Source of the DNA: Anaerovibrio sp. RM50
GTDB taxonomy: Bacteria > Bacillota > Negativicutes > Selenomonadales > Selenomonadaceae
DNA length: 64,000 nt
NCBI RefSeq assembly: GCF_000622005.1
Contig: NZ_JHWV01000011.1
Location: 50,558-114,557, forward strand
Direction: 5' to 3'
Positions within the stretch are counted from its first letter, which is position 1. Every line of letters begins with the position of its first letter. Shown here piece by piece: positions 16,471 to 25,423 of the stretch. The notes under the pieces were generated by a model. It did no database searches. It saw only the letters and a program-made list of their open reading frames with translations, and was not told the DNA's origin. Both the position numbers and the translations under genes were made by a program.

Positions 16471-17235
16471 TTACAATTTGATGCCCACGGTTATTTCCTG
16501 CATAAAGGCCTTTGGTGTGGTATGAAGATACTTCTTAAAGGCCTGGGTGAAATTCTTGTAGTCCCCAAAGCCCGTCTGCTCTGCCACCTCATAGACCCTC
16601 CAGGTCCCGTCCTGGAGCATTTCAATGGCCTGCTTAAGGCGGTACTGGGTCAGTAGGCCTCCAAAGCTGTGCCCTGTTTCCTCCTTCAGTTTTCTGGATA
16701 GATAGCTGGAGGAAACTCCCAGCTCTTCGGCAATGGTCTCACCGCTGAGCCGCTCCTTAAAGCCGCTTTCAATGCGCTTCAGCACAGCCTGCACATAAGG
16801 ATTGCCGGTGTGATAAGCCGTCCTCAAGCCCTCATCCCAGGACAATTCCTCCTGCTCCTTCTCTTCCCGATGGCCTTCGATCTTGGCCAGGGCCTTGGTC
16901 AATTCCTCCTCATTCACGGGCTTAAGCAGGTAATCGCAAACGTCCAGCTGCAGTGCCCGCTGGGCATAGGAAAAATCCGCATAACTGGTAAGATAAATTA
17001 TTTTAACTGGATTATCCGCTTCCTTTAGTGCCTCCGTCATGGCAATGCCATCCATCACCGGCATCTTTATATCCGTCAGTACCACATCTGGCCTGGTAGC
17101 CTCAATGACCTCCAGGGCCTCCTTGCCATTGGCGGCCTCTCCCACCACCTTGGCTCCCATTTTCAGCCAGTCAATGGTACAAACCAGCCCACGGCGGATT
17201 ATTTCTTCATCTTCCACAATAACCAAATTAAGCAT
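16471..17235 (-). CDS. YesN-type response regulator with AraC DNA-binding domain
   Basis: 254 residues. The N-terminal receiver domain (IVEDEEIIRRGL; phospho-acceptor Asp in VVLTDIKMPVMDG; Lys in YLLKPVNEEEL) is followed by a C-terminal AraC-type double helix-turn-helix (GVSSSYLSRKLKEETG and EVAEQTGFGDYKNFTQAFKK). It overlaps the kinase gene by 8 bp. It likely controls the neighbouring ABC importer at 18941-22799, as in other YesMN/transport pairs. Confidence 0.9.
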   Translation of the reverse strand: MLNLVIVEDEEIIRRGLVCTIDWLKMGAKVVGEAANGKEALEVIEATRPDVVLTDIKMPVMDGIAMTEALKEADNPVKIIYLTSYADFSYAQRALQLDVCDYLLKPVNEEELTKALAKIEGHREEKEQEELSWDEGLRTAYHTGNPYVQAVLKRIESGFKERLSGETIAEELGVSSSYLSRKLKEETGHSFGGLLTQYRLKQAIEMLQDGTWRVYEVAEQTGFGDYKNFTQAFKKYLHTTPKAFMQEITVGIKL

Positions 17236-18778
17236 CTTTTTGCTCCTTCTTCGTCAGAGGCAAGCACAGACTTATTTCCGTGCCGCCTTCCGGTGGACAG
17301 CTCAATGTCAGGCCATATGCAGTGCCATAGAGCAGCTGCAGACGCCGCTGCACATTATATAGGCCCCAGTGTCCCGTATCATTTTCACTGCTTGCCAAAA
17401 GCTTCCGCAGCTGGGCCAGTTTATCCTCGTCAATACCCCGGCCCCCATCCTTCACCAAAACATGCAGCTGCCCGTCCCTAATCTGCACCTTATAGTCTAT
17501 CCTAAGTTTGCCGTTTTCATCTTCACCATACTTAATGGCATTTTCCAACAGGGGCTGAAAGAGCAGCTTTGGTATGGTGGCTGTGCGGGCTGACGGCTCA
17601 ATATGGTCGTTAAATTCCAGACGGCTGCCAAAGCGGTACTGCTGAATTTTCATATAGCTGTCCAGATACTTTATATCCTCCCGCAGCTCCACCTGACGCC
17701 CGCCACTGGTAATACTGTAACGGAGCAAAGCTGACAGGGCCATAATCATTTCCGTGGCTGCCCCGGGATCCAGACGCACCATAAATTTAATATTTTCCAA
17801 AGTATTAAAGAGAAAATGCGGGTTGAACTGGGATTCCAGCTCCCGCAGCTCTGCAATAACAGTCAAATCATCCACTGCCTGGGTTGTGAGCTTGGTTTCA
17901 CGGGCAATGCTGCGCAAAATAAGAGGTACCATAAGCAGTATGGCCAGTATAATCGCCCCAACACCAATGGCATATCGCATAAGTAAATCAGAAACCTCCG
18001 ACACGGCCCTGAGCCGATAGGTTTCACCACCAAAATCTATATCCTGCTGGGTAACGTAATAAATGCTGTTGCCTGCCGACACCAGACCGTTTTTGTCATT
18101 GGCAAACTCCCACCGCACCTTGCGGTAGTCCACTACCCCTGGGGCATACTTAATCAGTCGGGCATTGTCCAGCTTATCCGCCAAAACAATCCCTGTGCGG
18201 CCATCCCCCGCCAGCTGCTGCAAATAAGCAGAAGGCAAAACATAAATAAGGAAGCCCGCTACCTGTCCATCAATGGAAACAGCCTGGCCACAAATTAAAT
18301 CCTGTCCACCAGACCGGGGCAAAAATTCCTGCTGGGGCATTTCAGGATGCTCATAAAACCTTGACCATATACCCCAATTATGCTCCACTGGCTGTAAATC
18401 CCATGGCAGGGTATCATTGCTGCCCAAAATAACTTTCCCCCGGGTATCAAGCAAATAAAACTCCACCCCACGATGGCCAATATCGTGATGGAGCCGGGCA
18501 AAAGCCTCCGCCCTAAGGGCTTTGTCACTGCCCCAAAGGGAAATATCTGGCACCTTCCCCAGAAATTCTGTCTCCTCCTCAGTACGCTGCATAAATTCCC
18601 GGCTTATATTGGACAGCACATCTGCCGCCAGCTCCAGGGCCTCATGATTCACCCGGGTAACTGCATACTGCCAGCTGCCCAGCATTAAAAATCCTCCCAG
18701 CAGAGCCATTATCAGCACGGGAACCAAGGCATACCAAGCCAGGGCCCGCTGCAAACGGGATTCAAAATAACGATGCAT
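17228..18778 (-). CDS. YesM-type sensor histidine kinase
   Basis: 516 residues. A transmembrane helix (about 15-38), an extracytoplasmic sensor domain of some 220 residues and a second helix (about 270-292) precede the kinase core. The core has the His_kinase (LytS/YesM) phospho-acceptor region QFNPHFLFNTLENIKF, the N-box LLENAIKYG and the G-boxes KDGGRGID and GHWGLYNVQRRL. It forms a two-gene unit with the AraC-type regulator. The ligand is probably the substrate of the adjacent importer. Confidence 0.9.
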   Translation of the reverse strand: MHRYFESRLQRALAWYALVPVLIMALLGGFLMLGSWQYAVTRVNHEALELAADVLSNISREFMQRTEEETEFLGKVPDISLWGSDKALRAEAFARLHHDIGHRGVEFYLLDTRGKVILGSNDTLPWDLQPVEHNWGIWSRFYEHPEMPQQEFLPRSGGQDLICGQAVSIDGQVAGFLIYVLPSAYLQQLAGDGRTGIVLADKLDNARLIKYAPGVVDYRKVRWEFANDKNGLVSAGNSIYYVTQQDIDFGGETYRLRAVSEVSDLLMRYAIGVGAIILAILLMVPLILRSIARETKLTTQAVDDLTVIAELRELESQFNPHFLFNTLENIKFMVRLDPGAATEMIMALSALLRYSITSGGRQVELREDIKYLDSYMKIQQYRFGSRLEFNDHIEPSARTATIPKLLFQPLLENAIKYGEDENGKLRIDYKVQIRDGQLHVLVKDGGRGIDEDKLAQLRKLLASSENDTGHWGLYNVQRRLQLLYGTAYGLTLSCPPEGGTEISLCLPLTKKEQKDA

Positions 18779-18875
18779 GGGGGCAGCTCCTTTCGTTAAT
18801 TATTACTTCTCCATTATAACGGAAAAACAATCTTTTATAAAGATAATACCCATAGGAAGAGCAGTTTAAGAGAGC

Positions 18876-18920
18876 AAAAGAAATAGCGTGAAAAGCCAGT
18901 TTATGACTTTCCACGCTATA
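18876..18920 (-). terminator. Rho-independent terminator of the ABC operon
   Basis: ATAGCGTGGAAAG pairs with CTTTTCACGCTAT on the minus strand and is followed by a T-rich run, 20 bp after the substrate-binding-protein stop. Confidence 0.75.
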
Positions 18921-18940
18921 TTAGTTCACTGGGTCAAATA

Positions 18941-19984
18941 TTACTGCACGCTGGTGAAGATATCCTTAAACTTATCCAGCCATGCCTTCTTGTTCTTGTT
19001 TACTACTTCCTCATTGTCATTGATGGAATTAATCTCAGACTTAGGAATCAAACCTACAGGTGGGTCTACATCATCGCGTACACTGCGGCGATGGAGCTTC
19101 TGGGTAATAAGGGTCTGAGCTTCCTTGCTGGTGATGAAGTCGATGAACTTCTTGGCATTTTCCATGTGCTTAGCATTCTTGATGATATAGATACCATCTG
19201 GCTTGGAAATTACGCCTTCCTTCATGTAAACCAGCTTAACAGGTGCGCCGTCAGCAACGTACTTTGCGCCGCCTTCCTCGAAGGTAAGACCTACAGCATA
19301 CTCACCATCAGCAACGCCTTTGTATACAGCGGAGGAACCGGACAGCAGCTTGCCATCCAGATTCTTGGCCAGACTGGTCACATAATCCCAACCCTTGTCA
19401 GGGTCGCCCTTGCCCATAGCATAGAGCATGTTAATCAGATGTTCATAGGAAGAAGAAGATTTGGATGGGTCTGCAAAAGCGATCTTGCCCTTCAGAGCAG
19501 GATTCAGCAGATCCTCATAGCCTTCAACCTTTACATCGCCGATAAGGTTAGTGTTGATCATGATAACGCTAGGGATATCAGTGAAACGGGTGATGGAACC
19601 TTCCACGTTCTTGAAGTCCTTCTGGATATGGTCTTCATTAACGGAACGGTATTCCTCGAAGAGAGCTGCCTTAGGCTTCATGGTTCCCAAAGAACCGCCC
19701 CAGAAGATATCGGCCAATGGGTTGGCTTTTTCAGATTCCACACGTTTCAAAAGCTCACCCGTACCAGCGGCCACTACTTCTACCTTTACACCGCTCTGCT
19801 TCTCAAACTCTTCAACCAATGGGTTGATAAAGGCCAGCGGATGAGGACAGTAGATAACTACCTTGTTCTCGTCATTGCCTGCAGGCTTTGCCGCTTCCTT
19901 GTTGTCCCCACCGCCGCAACCAGCGAGACCGACGGTGAGCATTGCCGCACCTAAAAGTCCGGCAATAAGTTTTTTCAGCTTCAT
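18941..19984 (-). CDS. AfuA/FbpA-type extracellular solute-binding lipoprotein
   Basis: 347 residues. A lipoprotein signal peptide ends in LAGCGGG. The mature part (VVIYCPHPLAFINPLVEEFEKQSG, GELLKRVESEKANP, DIFWGGSLGTM) is typical of the ferric-iron/AfuA-type binding proteins of ABC importers. Known members bind ferric iron, hexose phosphates or phosphonates, so the ligand is open. It is the third gene of an ATPase-permease-binding-protein operon next to a two-component system. Confidence 0.85.
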   Translation of the reverse strand: MKLKKLIAGLLGAAMLTVGLAGCGGGDNKEAAKPAGNDENKVVIYCPHPLAFINPLVEEFEKQSGVKVEVVAAGTGELLKRVESEKANPLADIFWGGSLGTMKPKAALFEEYRSVNEDHIQKDFKNVEGSITRFTDIPSVIMINTNLIGDVKVEGYEDLLNPALKGKIAFADPSKSSSSYEHLINMLYAMGKGDPDKGWDYVTSLAKNLDGKLLSGSSAVYKGVADGEYAVGLTFEEGGAKYVADGAPVKLVYMKEGVISKPDGIYIIKNAKHMENAKKFIDFITSKEAQTLITQKLHRRSVRDDVDPPVGLIPKSEINSINDNEEVVNKNKKAWLDKFKDIFTSVQ

Positions 19985-20032
19985 AATGAAACCTCCTTAA
20001 AATAAGTTATAGTACTATAACGCCTAAAGCGT

Positions 20033-21682
20033 TTATAACGTTACATCCCGACGTCCGGATACCTTGAAGAAGATAACCATAGCCGCGATGGTCGTTATCG
20101 TAAGAATAGTGGACAGAGCCGCTGCCGTGCCGTAGCTGGCGCGGATAACCTCGGTGTAAATTGCAACCGACATGGTTTTAGTGGCTCCAGTAAAGAGGAT
20201 AACTGAGGAACTCAATTCGTTGATGGCCGTAATCCAGGAGATGATGGCTCCACTCATTACGCCTGGCAGCATCATAACAGCCGTAACCTTGAAGAAGGTC
20301 TTTAGCGGTGAAGCACCCAGACTTATGGAAGCCTCCTCCAGACTTGGGCTCAACTGATAGAGAATAGCCGAGCTTGAACGCAGTGTGTATGGCAGACGGC
20401 GGATAACCAGTGAAATGATGATTATAATCGCCGTACCGGACAGAACCATTGGATCATCATTAAAGGCCAGCAGCAGGGTAATACCAAGAACTGAGCCTGG
20501 AATGATATAAGGGAACATGGTTAGGGTATCAATGATATCCGTGAGCCAGCTCTTTTTGCGGGTGGTAAGATAAGCCACCGTCATACCAAGGAACACGATC
20601 ATAGCCATAGCCGCGGTACTGTATAAGTAGGTGTTGCTGATAGCAGTTCCCAGGGAGTCAAAGATCGTGCGGTAGCTGTCAAGAGAATAGCCATCCACGA
20701 AAATGGAACCATTGGTCTTGAGGAAGGAAGTGTAAATAACCACCAACTGAGGAATCATGGACAAAGCCACCAACAAATAGATGCAAACATGCATAACTAC
20801 GTTCTTGATGCCCTTCATCTCCCCTACCGGCAGAGGCCGCAGGGAACTCATGGTGAAGGATTTCTTGTTGACCACGTATTTCTGAAGCATGAATATGGTG
20901 GAGGTAATCAATACCATAATAGCCGCCATAGCTGCTGCAAAGTTGGCCTGGTCGCCTACCTCATTGATGAACTCGGAGTAAATCATAACCGGCATTACGT
21001 TGAAGCCTTCGCCAATCAGCATTGGAGTACCGAAGTCTGCCATGGCATTCATAAATACCATCAGGGCACCTGCAAGGATAGTAGGTGTAATCAGCGGCAA
21101 CATAATGGTAACAACCTTTTTGATACCGCTGCAGCCGAGGCTTTCTGCTGCCTCAATCAATGCAGAGTCGATATTCTTCATGGCTCCTGCCACATAGAGA
21201 TATATGAAAGGATAAAGCTTCAGGGTCAGAACCAGCAGTATCCCCGCAAAACCGTAGATAGATGGGAACTCTATGCCCATCCCCGCCAGCCACTGGGTAA
21301 GAATACCGCTACGGCCGCCAATCAAAATCCAGGAGTAAGCACCGATAAATGGTGGTGAAAGGAGTGAAATGATTATGCAGATTTCCACAATCCCCTTCCC
21401 CTTGACTTTGAAAAGAGTCATAAAATAGGCCAAAGCTGTGCCCACGATTACTGCCAGCACCGTTACACAGGTGGTAACGCTGAAGCTGTTGATCATGGAC
21501 TGATAGTAATACTTCCTGTCAAAGAAGTGGGTAAAGTTCTCCATTGTGAAGGCCCCGGTGCTTGCATCCTCAAATGCACTGATAAACAGGGAGAACAAAG
21601 GATAAATCAGAAACAGTCCGAAGACAACAATGGAAAGTACGGTTATCCAAGCCCAGAAGTCCCATTGGAATTTCTTATTCAT
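20033..21682 (-). CDS. ABC importer permease, fused FbpB/AfuB type
   Basis: About 549 residues with some 12 transmembrane segments in two homologous halves. Each half has the EAA-type loop that docks on the ATPase (EAAESLGCSGIKKVVTIMLP and EEASISLGASPLKTFFKV). ATG at 21682 follows GGTGGAAA and overlaps the end of the ATPase gene, implying translational coupling. It forms the membrane channel for the importer of the operon. Confidence 0.88.
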   Translation of the reverse strand: MNKKFQWDFWAWITVLSIVVFGLFLIYPLFSLFISAFEDASTGAFTMENFTHFFDRKYYYQSMINSFSVTTCVTVLAVIVGTALAYFMTLFKVKGKGIVEICIIISLLSPPFIGAYSWILIGGRSGILTQWLAGMGIEFPSIYGFAGILLVLTLKLYPFIYLYVAGAMKNIDSALIEAAESLGCSGIKKVVTIMLPLITPTILAGALMVFMNAMADFGTPMLIGEGFNVMPVMIYSEFINEVGDQANFAAAMAAIMVLITSTIFMLQKYVVNKKSFTMSSLRPLPVGEMKGIKNVVMHVCIYLLVALSMIPQLVVIYTSFLKTNGSIFVDGYSLDSYRTIFDSLGTAISNTYLYSTAAMAMIVFLGMTVAYLTTRKKSWLTDIIDTLTMFPYIIPGSVLGITLLLAFNDDPMVLSGTAIIIIISLVIRRLPYTLRSSSAILYQLSPSLEEASISLGASPLKTFFKVTAVMMLPGVMSGAIISWITAINELSSSVILFTGATKTMSVAIYTEVIRASYGTAAALSTILTITTIAAMVIFFKVSGRRDVTL

Positions 21683-22799
21683 TTTCCACCACACCTTCCA
21701 TCAGGCTCTTGCTGCCATCTGCACGGAATACGTTGATCTTTGCAGCATTTGGCTTCAGATAAACCGTATCTCCGATTTCCAGAACCTTTTCTGCATGTCC
21801 CAGATCCTGGCTGAACTCAATGGCCGGCTGGTTTGGAACCAGCATATCCTCTGGGAAATCAAGGCCGTAGGTAATGTACTTGCCAAGGAATACCTTGGTT
21901 TTAATGGTACATTTTACGCCCTGACCTTCACCGCAGATGGAGAATTCCTCCGGACGAACTGCAATGGTCACATCGTCACCGATTTTTGCCTCTTCCCCAA
22001 GGGTAGTCATTGGAAGAACAAAGCCATCAGCAAAGACTACTGCTTTGCCGCCGTTGGCTTCCTCAATGCGCCCCTTAAAGAGATTGGAATGACCGATGAA
22101 GGTTGCTACAAACACATTGTATGGACGGGTATAGATAGTATGTGGGGTACCGGTCTGCTGAATAACACCCTTCTTCATAACAGCGATTCTGTCTGAAATT
22201 GCCAGGGCCTCTTCCTGGTCATGGGTTACATAAACCGTGGTAATACCCACCTGCTTCTGAACTTCACGGATAGCCGAGCGCATTTCCACACGCAGCTTGG
22301 CATCCAGATTGGACAGCGGCTCATCCATCAGCAGTACGCTTGGATGAATAACGATTGCACGGGCCAGTGCCACACGCTGCTGCTGGCCGCCTGAGAGACG
22401 CTCCGGCAGTCTGTCCTGATACTCAGTAATCTGTACAACGTCGAGAATCTTGTCTACCTTTTCCTTCATCTCTTCCTTGGACATATTACGGAGCTTCAAG
22501 CCATACTCAACGTTTTCACGCACGGTGAGGTGCGGGAAAATTGCATAGCTCTGGAACACCATACCAATATTACGCTTGTGAGCCGGAATATCGTTAATTA
22601 CCTGCTCGTTGAAGCGGATCTGCCCCCCCTCAATGCTATTAAATCCTGCAATCATACGCAAAAGCGTGGTCTTGCCGCAGCCAGAAGGCCCCAACAGGGT
22701 GAAGAACTCCCCGTTTTTAATATTCTGGGTCAGCTGGGGTATAATAGTCAAATCCCCGTAACGCTTAACCACTTTATCCGCCGTAATGGCAACACTCAT
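21675..22799 (-). CDS. ABC importer ATPase, FbpC/PotA type
   Basis: About 374 residues. Walker A is GPSGCGKTTLLRMIAG, the signature motif RLSGGQQQRVALARA, Walker B VLLMDEPLSNLDA, and the switch His is in VYVTHDQEEA. A C-terminal TOBE-type regulatory domain follows (about residues 240-370). ATG at 22799 has GGAGGAGAGGG upstream; an upstream in-frame start at 22820 is less likely. First gene of the importer operon, so its promoter should lie at 22800-22950. Confidence 0.92.
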   Translation of the reverse strand: MSVAITADKVVKRYGDLTIIPQLTQNIKNGEFFTLLGPSGCGKTTLLRMIAGFNSIEGGQIRFNEQVINDIPAHKRNIGMVFQSYAIFPHLTVRENVEYGLKLRNMSKEEMKEKVDKILDVVQITEYQDRLPERLSGGQQQRVALARAIVIHPSVLLMDEPLSNLDAKLRVEMRSAIREVQKQVGITTVYVTHDQEEALAISDRIAVMKKGVIQQTGTPHTIYTRPYNVFVATFIGHSNLFKGRIEEANGGKAVVFADGFVLPMTTLGEEAKIGDDVTIAVRPEEFSICGEGQGVKCTIKTKVFLGKYITYGLDFPEDMLVPNQPAIEFSQDLGHAEKVLEIGDTVYLKPNAAKINVFRADGSKSLMEGVVENE

Positions 22800-22956
22800 T
22801 GCCCTCTCCTCCATTCGCATTATGTATTATTTCTTAAGTTATACCTATTTTACCGCCCATAATAATACCAAACAATCCAAAATATCGTATAAATGTCAGT
22901 AAAAATGAACTAAACTTGTCTCTATTGGAAATTTTTTGACAATTTAAACGACAAAT

Positions 22957-23001
22957 TAAAAACGCGGCTGTGAAGTATTAATAAGCTTCTCAGTCGCGTT
23001 A
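22957..23001 (-). terminator. Rho-independent terminator
   Basis: AACGCGACTGAGAAG pairs with CTTCACAGCCGCGTT on the minus strand, then TTTTAATTTG. It directly follows the cheB-like stop. Confidence 0.75.
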
Positions 23002-23637
23002 TTATCTGTTTGAATACACTAATTTGGTTATTTCATTGGCCATGTTTTGCAGGCTGACCTGTCTTTCCACGGCTCCCATATTAAAGGCGGCCTTTGGCAT
23101 GCCATATACAACGCAGGAGGCCTCATCCTGTCCAAGGGTACGGGCACCAGCCTTGCGCATTTCCAACAGCTTGGCAGCACCATCTACTCCCATGCCGGTG
23201 AGAATAACACCCACTGCTTTTGGTCCAATCACCTTGGCCACAGACTCAAAGAGTACATCTGCTGAGGTCAGTACTCCATGAATGCGCTCTCCGGCCTTGC
23301 AATGAATACAAATGGAACCAGGTGAACCAGTCACGGACATGTGCTTATCACCAGGAGCTATATAAATAGTATTTGGCTTGGCATATTCCCCATCCACAGC
23401 CTCTTTTACAGTAAGCTCGCACTCCCTGTCCAGACGGGCGGCAAAGAGCTTGGAAAAGGTCGCACTAATATGCTGCACCACCATAACCGGCGGCAAAGGA
23501 GCCTTCAGCTTGGACAGAATTTCAGACAAAGCCTCTGTTCCGCCAGTGGAAGAGCCTATGGCTACAAGGCTGCACCAGGTTGATGATGGGGCTGGGGAGT
23601 ATGATTCTTTTGTCTCTCTAAGTTTATTTCCAAACAA
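23002..23637 (-). CDS. Stand-alone CheB-type methylesterase domain protein
   Basis: 211 residues containing only the CheB effector domain. The catalytic triad is visible: Ser in AIGSSTGGTEAL, His in MVVQHISATF and Asp in LTGMGVDGAAKL. The receiver domain normally at the N-terminus is missing; instead there are about 25 divergent residues. CheB demethylates or deamidates chemoreceptor glutamates. No cheR, cheA or receptor is nearby, so this may be a specialised or repurposed methylesterase. It lies downstream of the PAS/kinase-like gene at 23685. Confidence 0.85.
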   Translation of the reverse strand: MFGNKLRETKESYSPAPSSTWCSLVAIGSSTGGTEALSEILSKLKAPLPPVMVVQHISATFSKLFAARLDRECELTVKEAVDGEYAKPNTIYIAPGDKHMSVTGSPGSICIHCKAGERIHGVLTSADVLFESVAKVIGPKAVGVILTGMGVDGAAKLLEMRKAGARTLGQDEASCVVYGMPKAAFNMGAVERQVSLQNMANEITKLVYSNR

Positions 23638-23684
23638 GAAATCACGTCCTTGGATTCAACAATAAACCACTTGGCAAACCAAAA

Positions 23685-24401
23685 TCACTTTTCCTGCAGA
23701 GAACCAAGCTGCATAATTGTTTCCTCTATCTTTTCCCTATCTGTATTTTCTTTGGCGAAAATAAGATTTATGAGACCAAGGAGTCTCTCGCAATCCTGAT
23801 GAATATTATCCATATATACGCTGATGTCCTCATTGCGCTTTGCTGCCTCACGGGCATCCTTTGATTGCTGAATAATATTCAGCAACGGCCCCCGTGCCGC
23901 TTCATTTACCTGATTTCCCATGGCCTGAACGATTTTCTGTTCTTCCTCGTAGAGCTTTTCCTCCTGCTGATGCTGCTTGTCAGTACTCTTAAAGGCCATA
24001 ACAAGCTCATCATTGGAATCCAGCACCTTCAGAACCTCGCACTGGCCATAGTGCATTTCATCATTGGTAAAAGTCCTATAGCCAAAGGCATAAGACATCT
24101 GACGTGTAAAAATCTTTTTTAGATTTGATATGGTAAGTATAGGCTCAAAAAATCTTTGATCCTCTTTATATACCGCATTGCGAACAAAGTTATATATATG
24201 GGATTCATAATCCCCGGTGGCAAACTGGTCACCAAACTTATCCCGAACAAATCGGGCCATCCGATAACTGCGCACCTGCCCCGTGGAAAGATTGACATAA
24301 TACACCCCTTGATAGCTGTAGCATAAAGCGTCAATAATCTTCTGGCTCAGCTCCATTTCTGACCGGAGCTTCACTGCATTTGGATTACTGTCCTTATCCA
24401 T
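23685..24401 (-). CDS. PAS-like sensory protein with kinase-like helical tail
   Basis: 238 residues. Residues about 15-140 look PAS-like (YSYQGVYYVNLSTGQVRSYRM, then FGYRTFTNDEMHYGQCEVLK). The C-terminal 90 residues form long helices (QVNEAARGPLLNIIQQ, DCERLLGLINLIFAKEN) resembling the dimerisation part of a histidine kinase, but there is no obvious phospho-His and no ATPase domain. It is therefore not a complete kinase. It is upstream of the lone CheB domain on the same strand (47 bp apart), which suggests a joint signalling role. Confidence 0.5.
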   Translation of the reverse strand: MDKDSNPNAVKLRSEMELSQKIIDALCYSYQGVYYVNLSTGQVRSYRMARFVRDKFGDQFATGDYESHIYNFVRNAVYKEDQRFFEPILTISNLKKIFTRQMSYAFGYRTFTNDEMHYGQCEVLKVLDSNDELVMAFKSTDKQHQQEEKLYEEEQKIVQAMGNQVNEAARGPLLNIIQQSKDAREAAKRNEDISVYMDNIHQDCERLLGLINLIFAKENTDREKIEETIMQLGSLQEK

Positions 24402-24513
24402 GGTACACCACCCCTTTATACTACACTACCTTTAATTATACATAAGTATTAATGCAAGTACAATATATAAAATATAGGGGTGTTAAAGTCAGAAGTTGTA
24501 AATGTCCACAAAA

Positions 24514-25410
24514 TCAGCCATTTTCAGCCAGTACTTTATCAGGGACTATAGTCTTATTTTTTTTATCATAATGGCCTATACCCAAAAATTCATCCCCGGC
24601 ATAGACCCTTAAAGTAACATTATCCTGGTGGTCAATGGTTTCCCCAAAAGCCCTGTCATCGGAGGACAGGCCGTTGCAAAAGGCCTTGCGCCGCTTTGGA
24701 TTAAGGTTGTAGCGCCGAATATGGCCAATATATTTCTCCGGATTCAGCAGTGCCTTCTCCCCCAGCTCCTGCAGCTCCTCCACAGATACTGCATCAGAAA
24801 GGCGGAAATTTCCCACTGCAGTCCGCACCAAAAAGGACATTGTTGAGGGAATACCCATGGCATGGCCCATATCCTGGCACAAAGACCGGATATAAGTACC
24901 CTTGGAGCAGTCCACATCAAAAAGCAGGGTCTTCTTTTCCTCATCCCGTTCAATGAAGCGGATACTGTGAATCTCCACCTCTCTTGATGGAATTTCCACA
25001 TGAATACCCTGACGGATAAGATCACAGGCCCGGCGTCCGTTGATTTTTATGGCGGAATGGGCAGGGGGCACCTGAATTATATTCCCCGTAAATTCCTCAA
25101 ATACCTTCTCCACCTGATTTAGATCCGGCATTTCAAAGGAATCCAATCTTTCCGTTACCTTCCCCGTATCATCGCCGCTGTCTGTCTCCACCCCCAGCAG
25201 CATTTCTGCCCTGTAGGACTTACTTACATTATCAAGATATTCTATTAGACGGGCGGACTTACCCACTGCTATGGGCAATACTCCCGCTGCCCCCGGGTCC
25301 AGTGTCCCCGCATGGCCCACGTGCTTTTCATGGAGCACACGACGTACCAGTCCCACAGCATCATGGGAGGTCATCCCCGGTGGTTTAAGGAAATTAATAA
25401 AGCCTTCCAT
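24514..25410 (-). CDS. truB: tRNA pseudouridine synthase B
   Basis: About 298 residues from the ATG at 25410. TruB makes pseudouridine-55 in the T-loop of tRNAs. Motifs include FLKPPGMTSHDAV, GHAGTLDPGAAGVLP with the catalytic Asp, SKGTYIRSLCQDMG and a C-terminal PUA-like part. It ends the conserved rimP-nusA-ylxR-ylxQ-infB-rbfA-nrnA-truB series. Confidence 0.95.
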   Translation of the reverse strand: MEGFINFLKPPGMTSHDAVGLVRRVLHEKHVGHAGTLDPGAAGVLPIAVGKSARLIEYLDNVSKSYRAEMLLGVETDSGDDTGKVTERLDSFEMPDLNQVEKVFEEFTGNIIQVPPAHSAIKINGRRACDLIRQGIHVEIPSREVEIHSIRFIERDEEKKTLLFDVDCSKGTYIRSLCQDMGHAMGIPSTMSFLVRTAVGNFRLSDAVSVEELQELGEKALLNPEKYIGHIRRYNLNPKRRKAFCNGLSSDDRAFGETIDHQDNVTLRVYAGDEFLGIGHYDKKNKTIVPDKVLAENG

Positions 25411-25423
25411 AAATGTAAAATCC

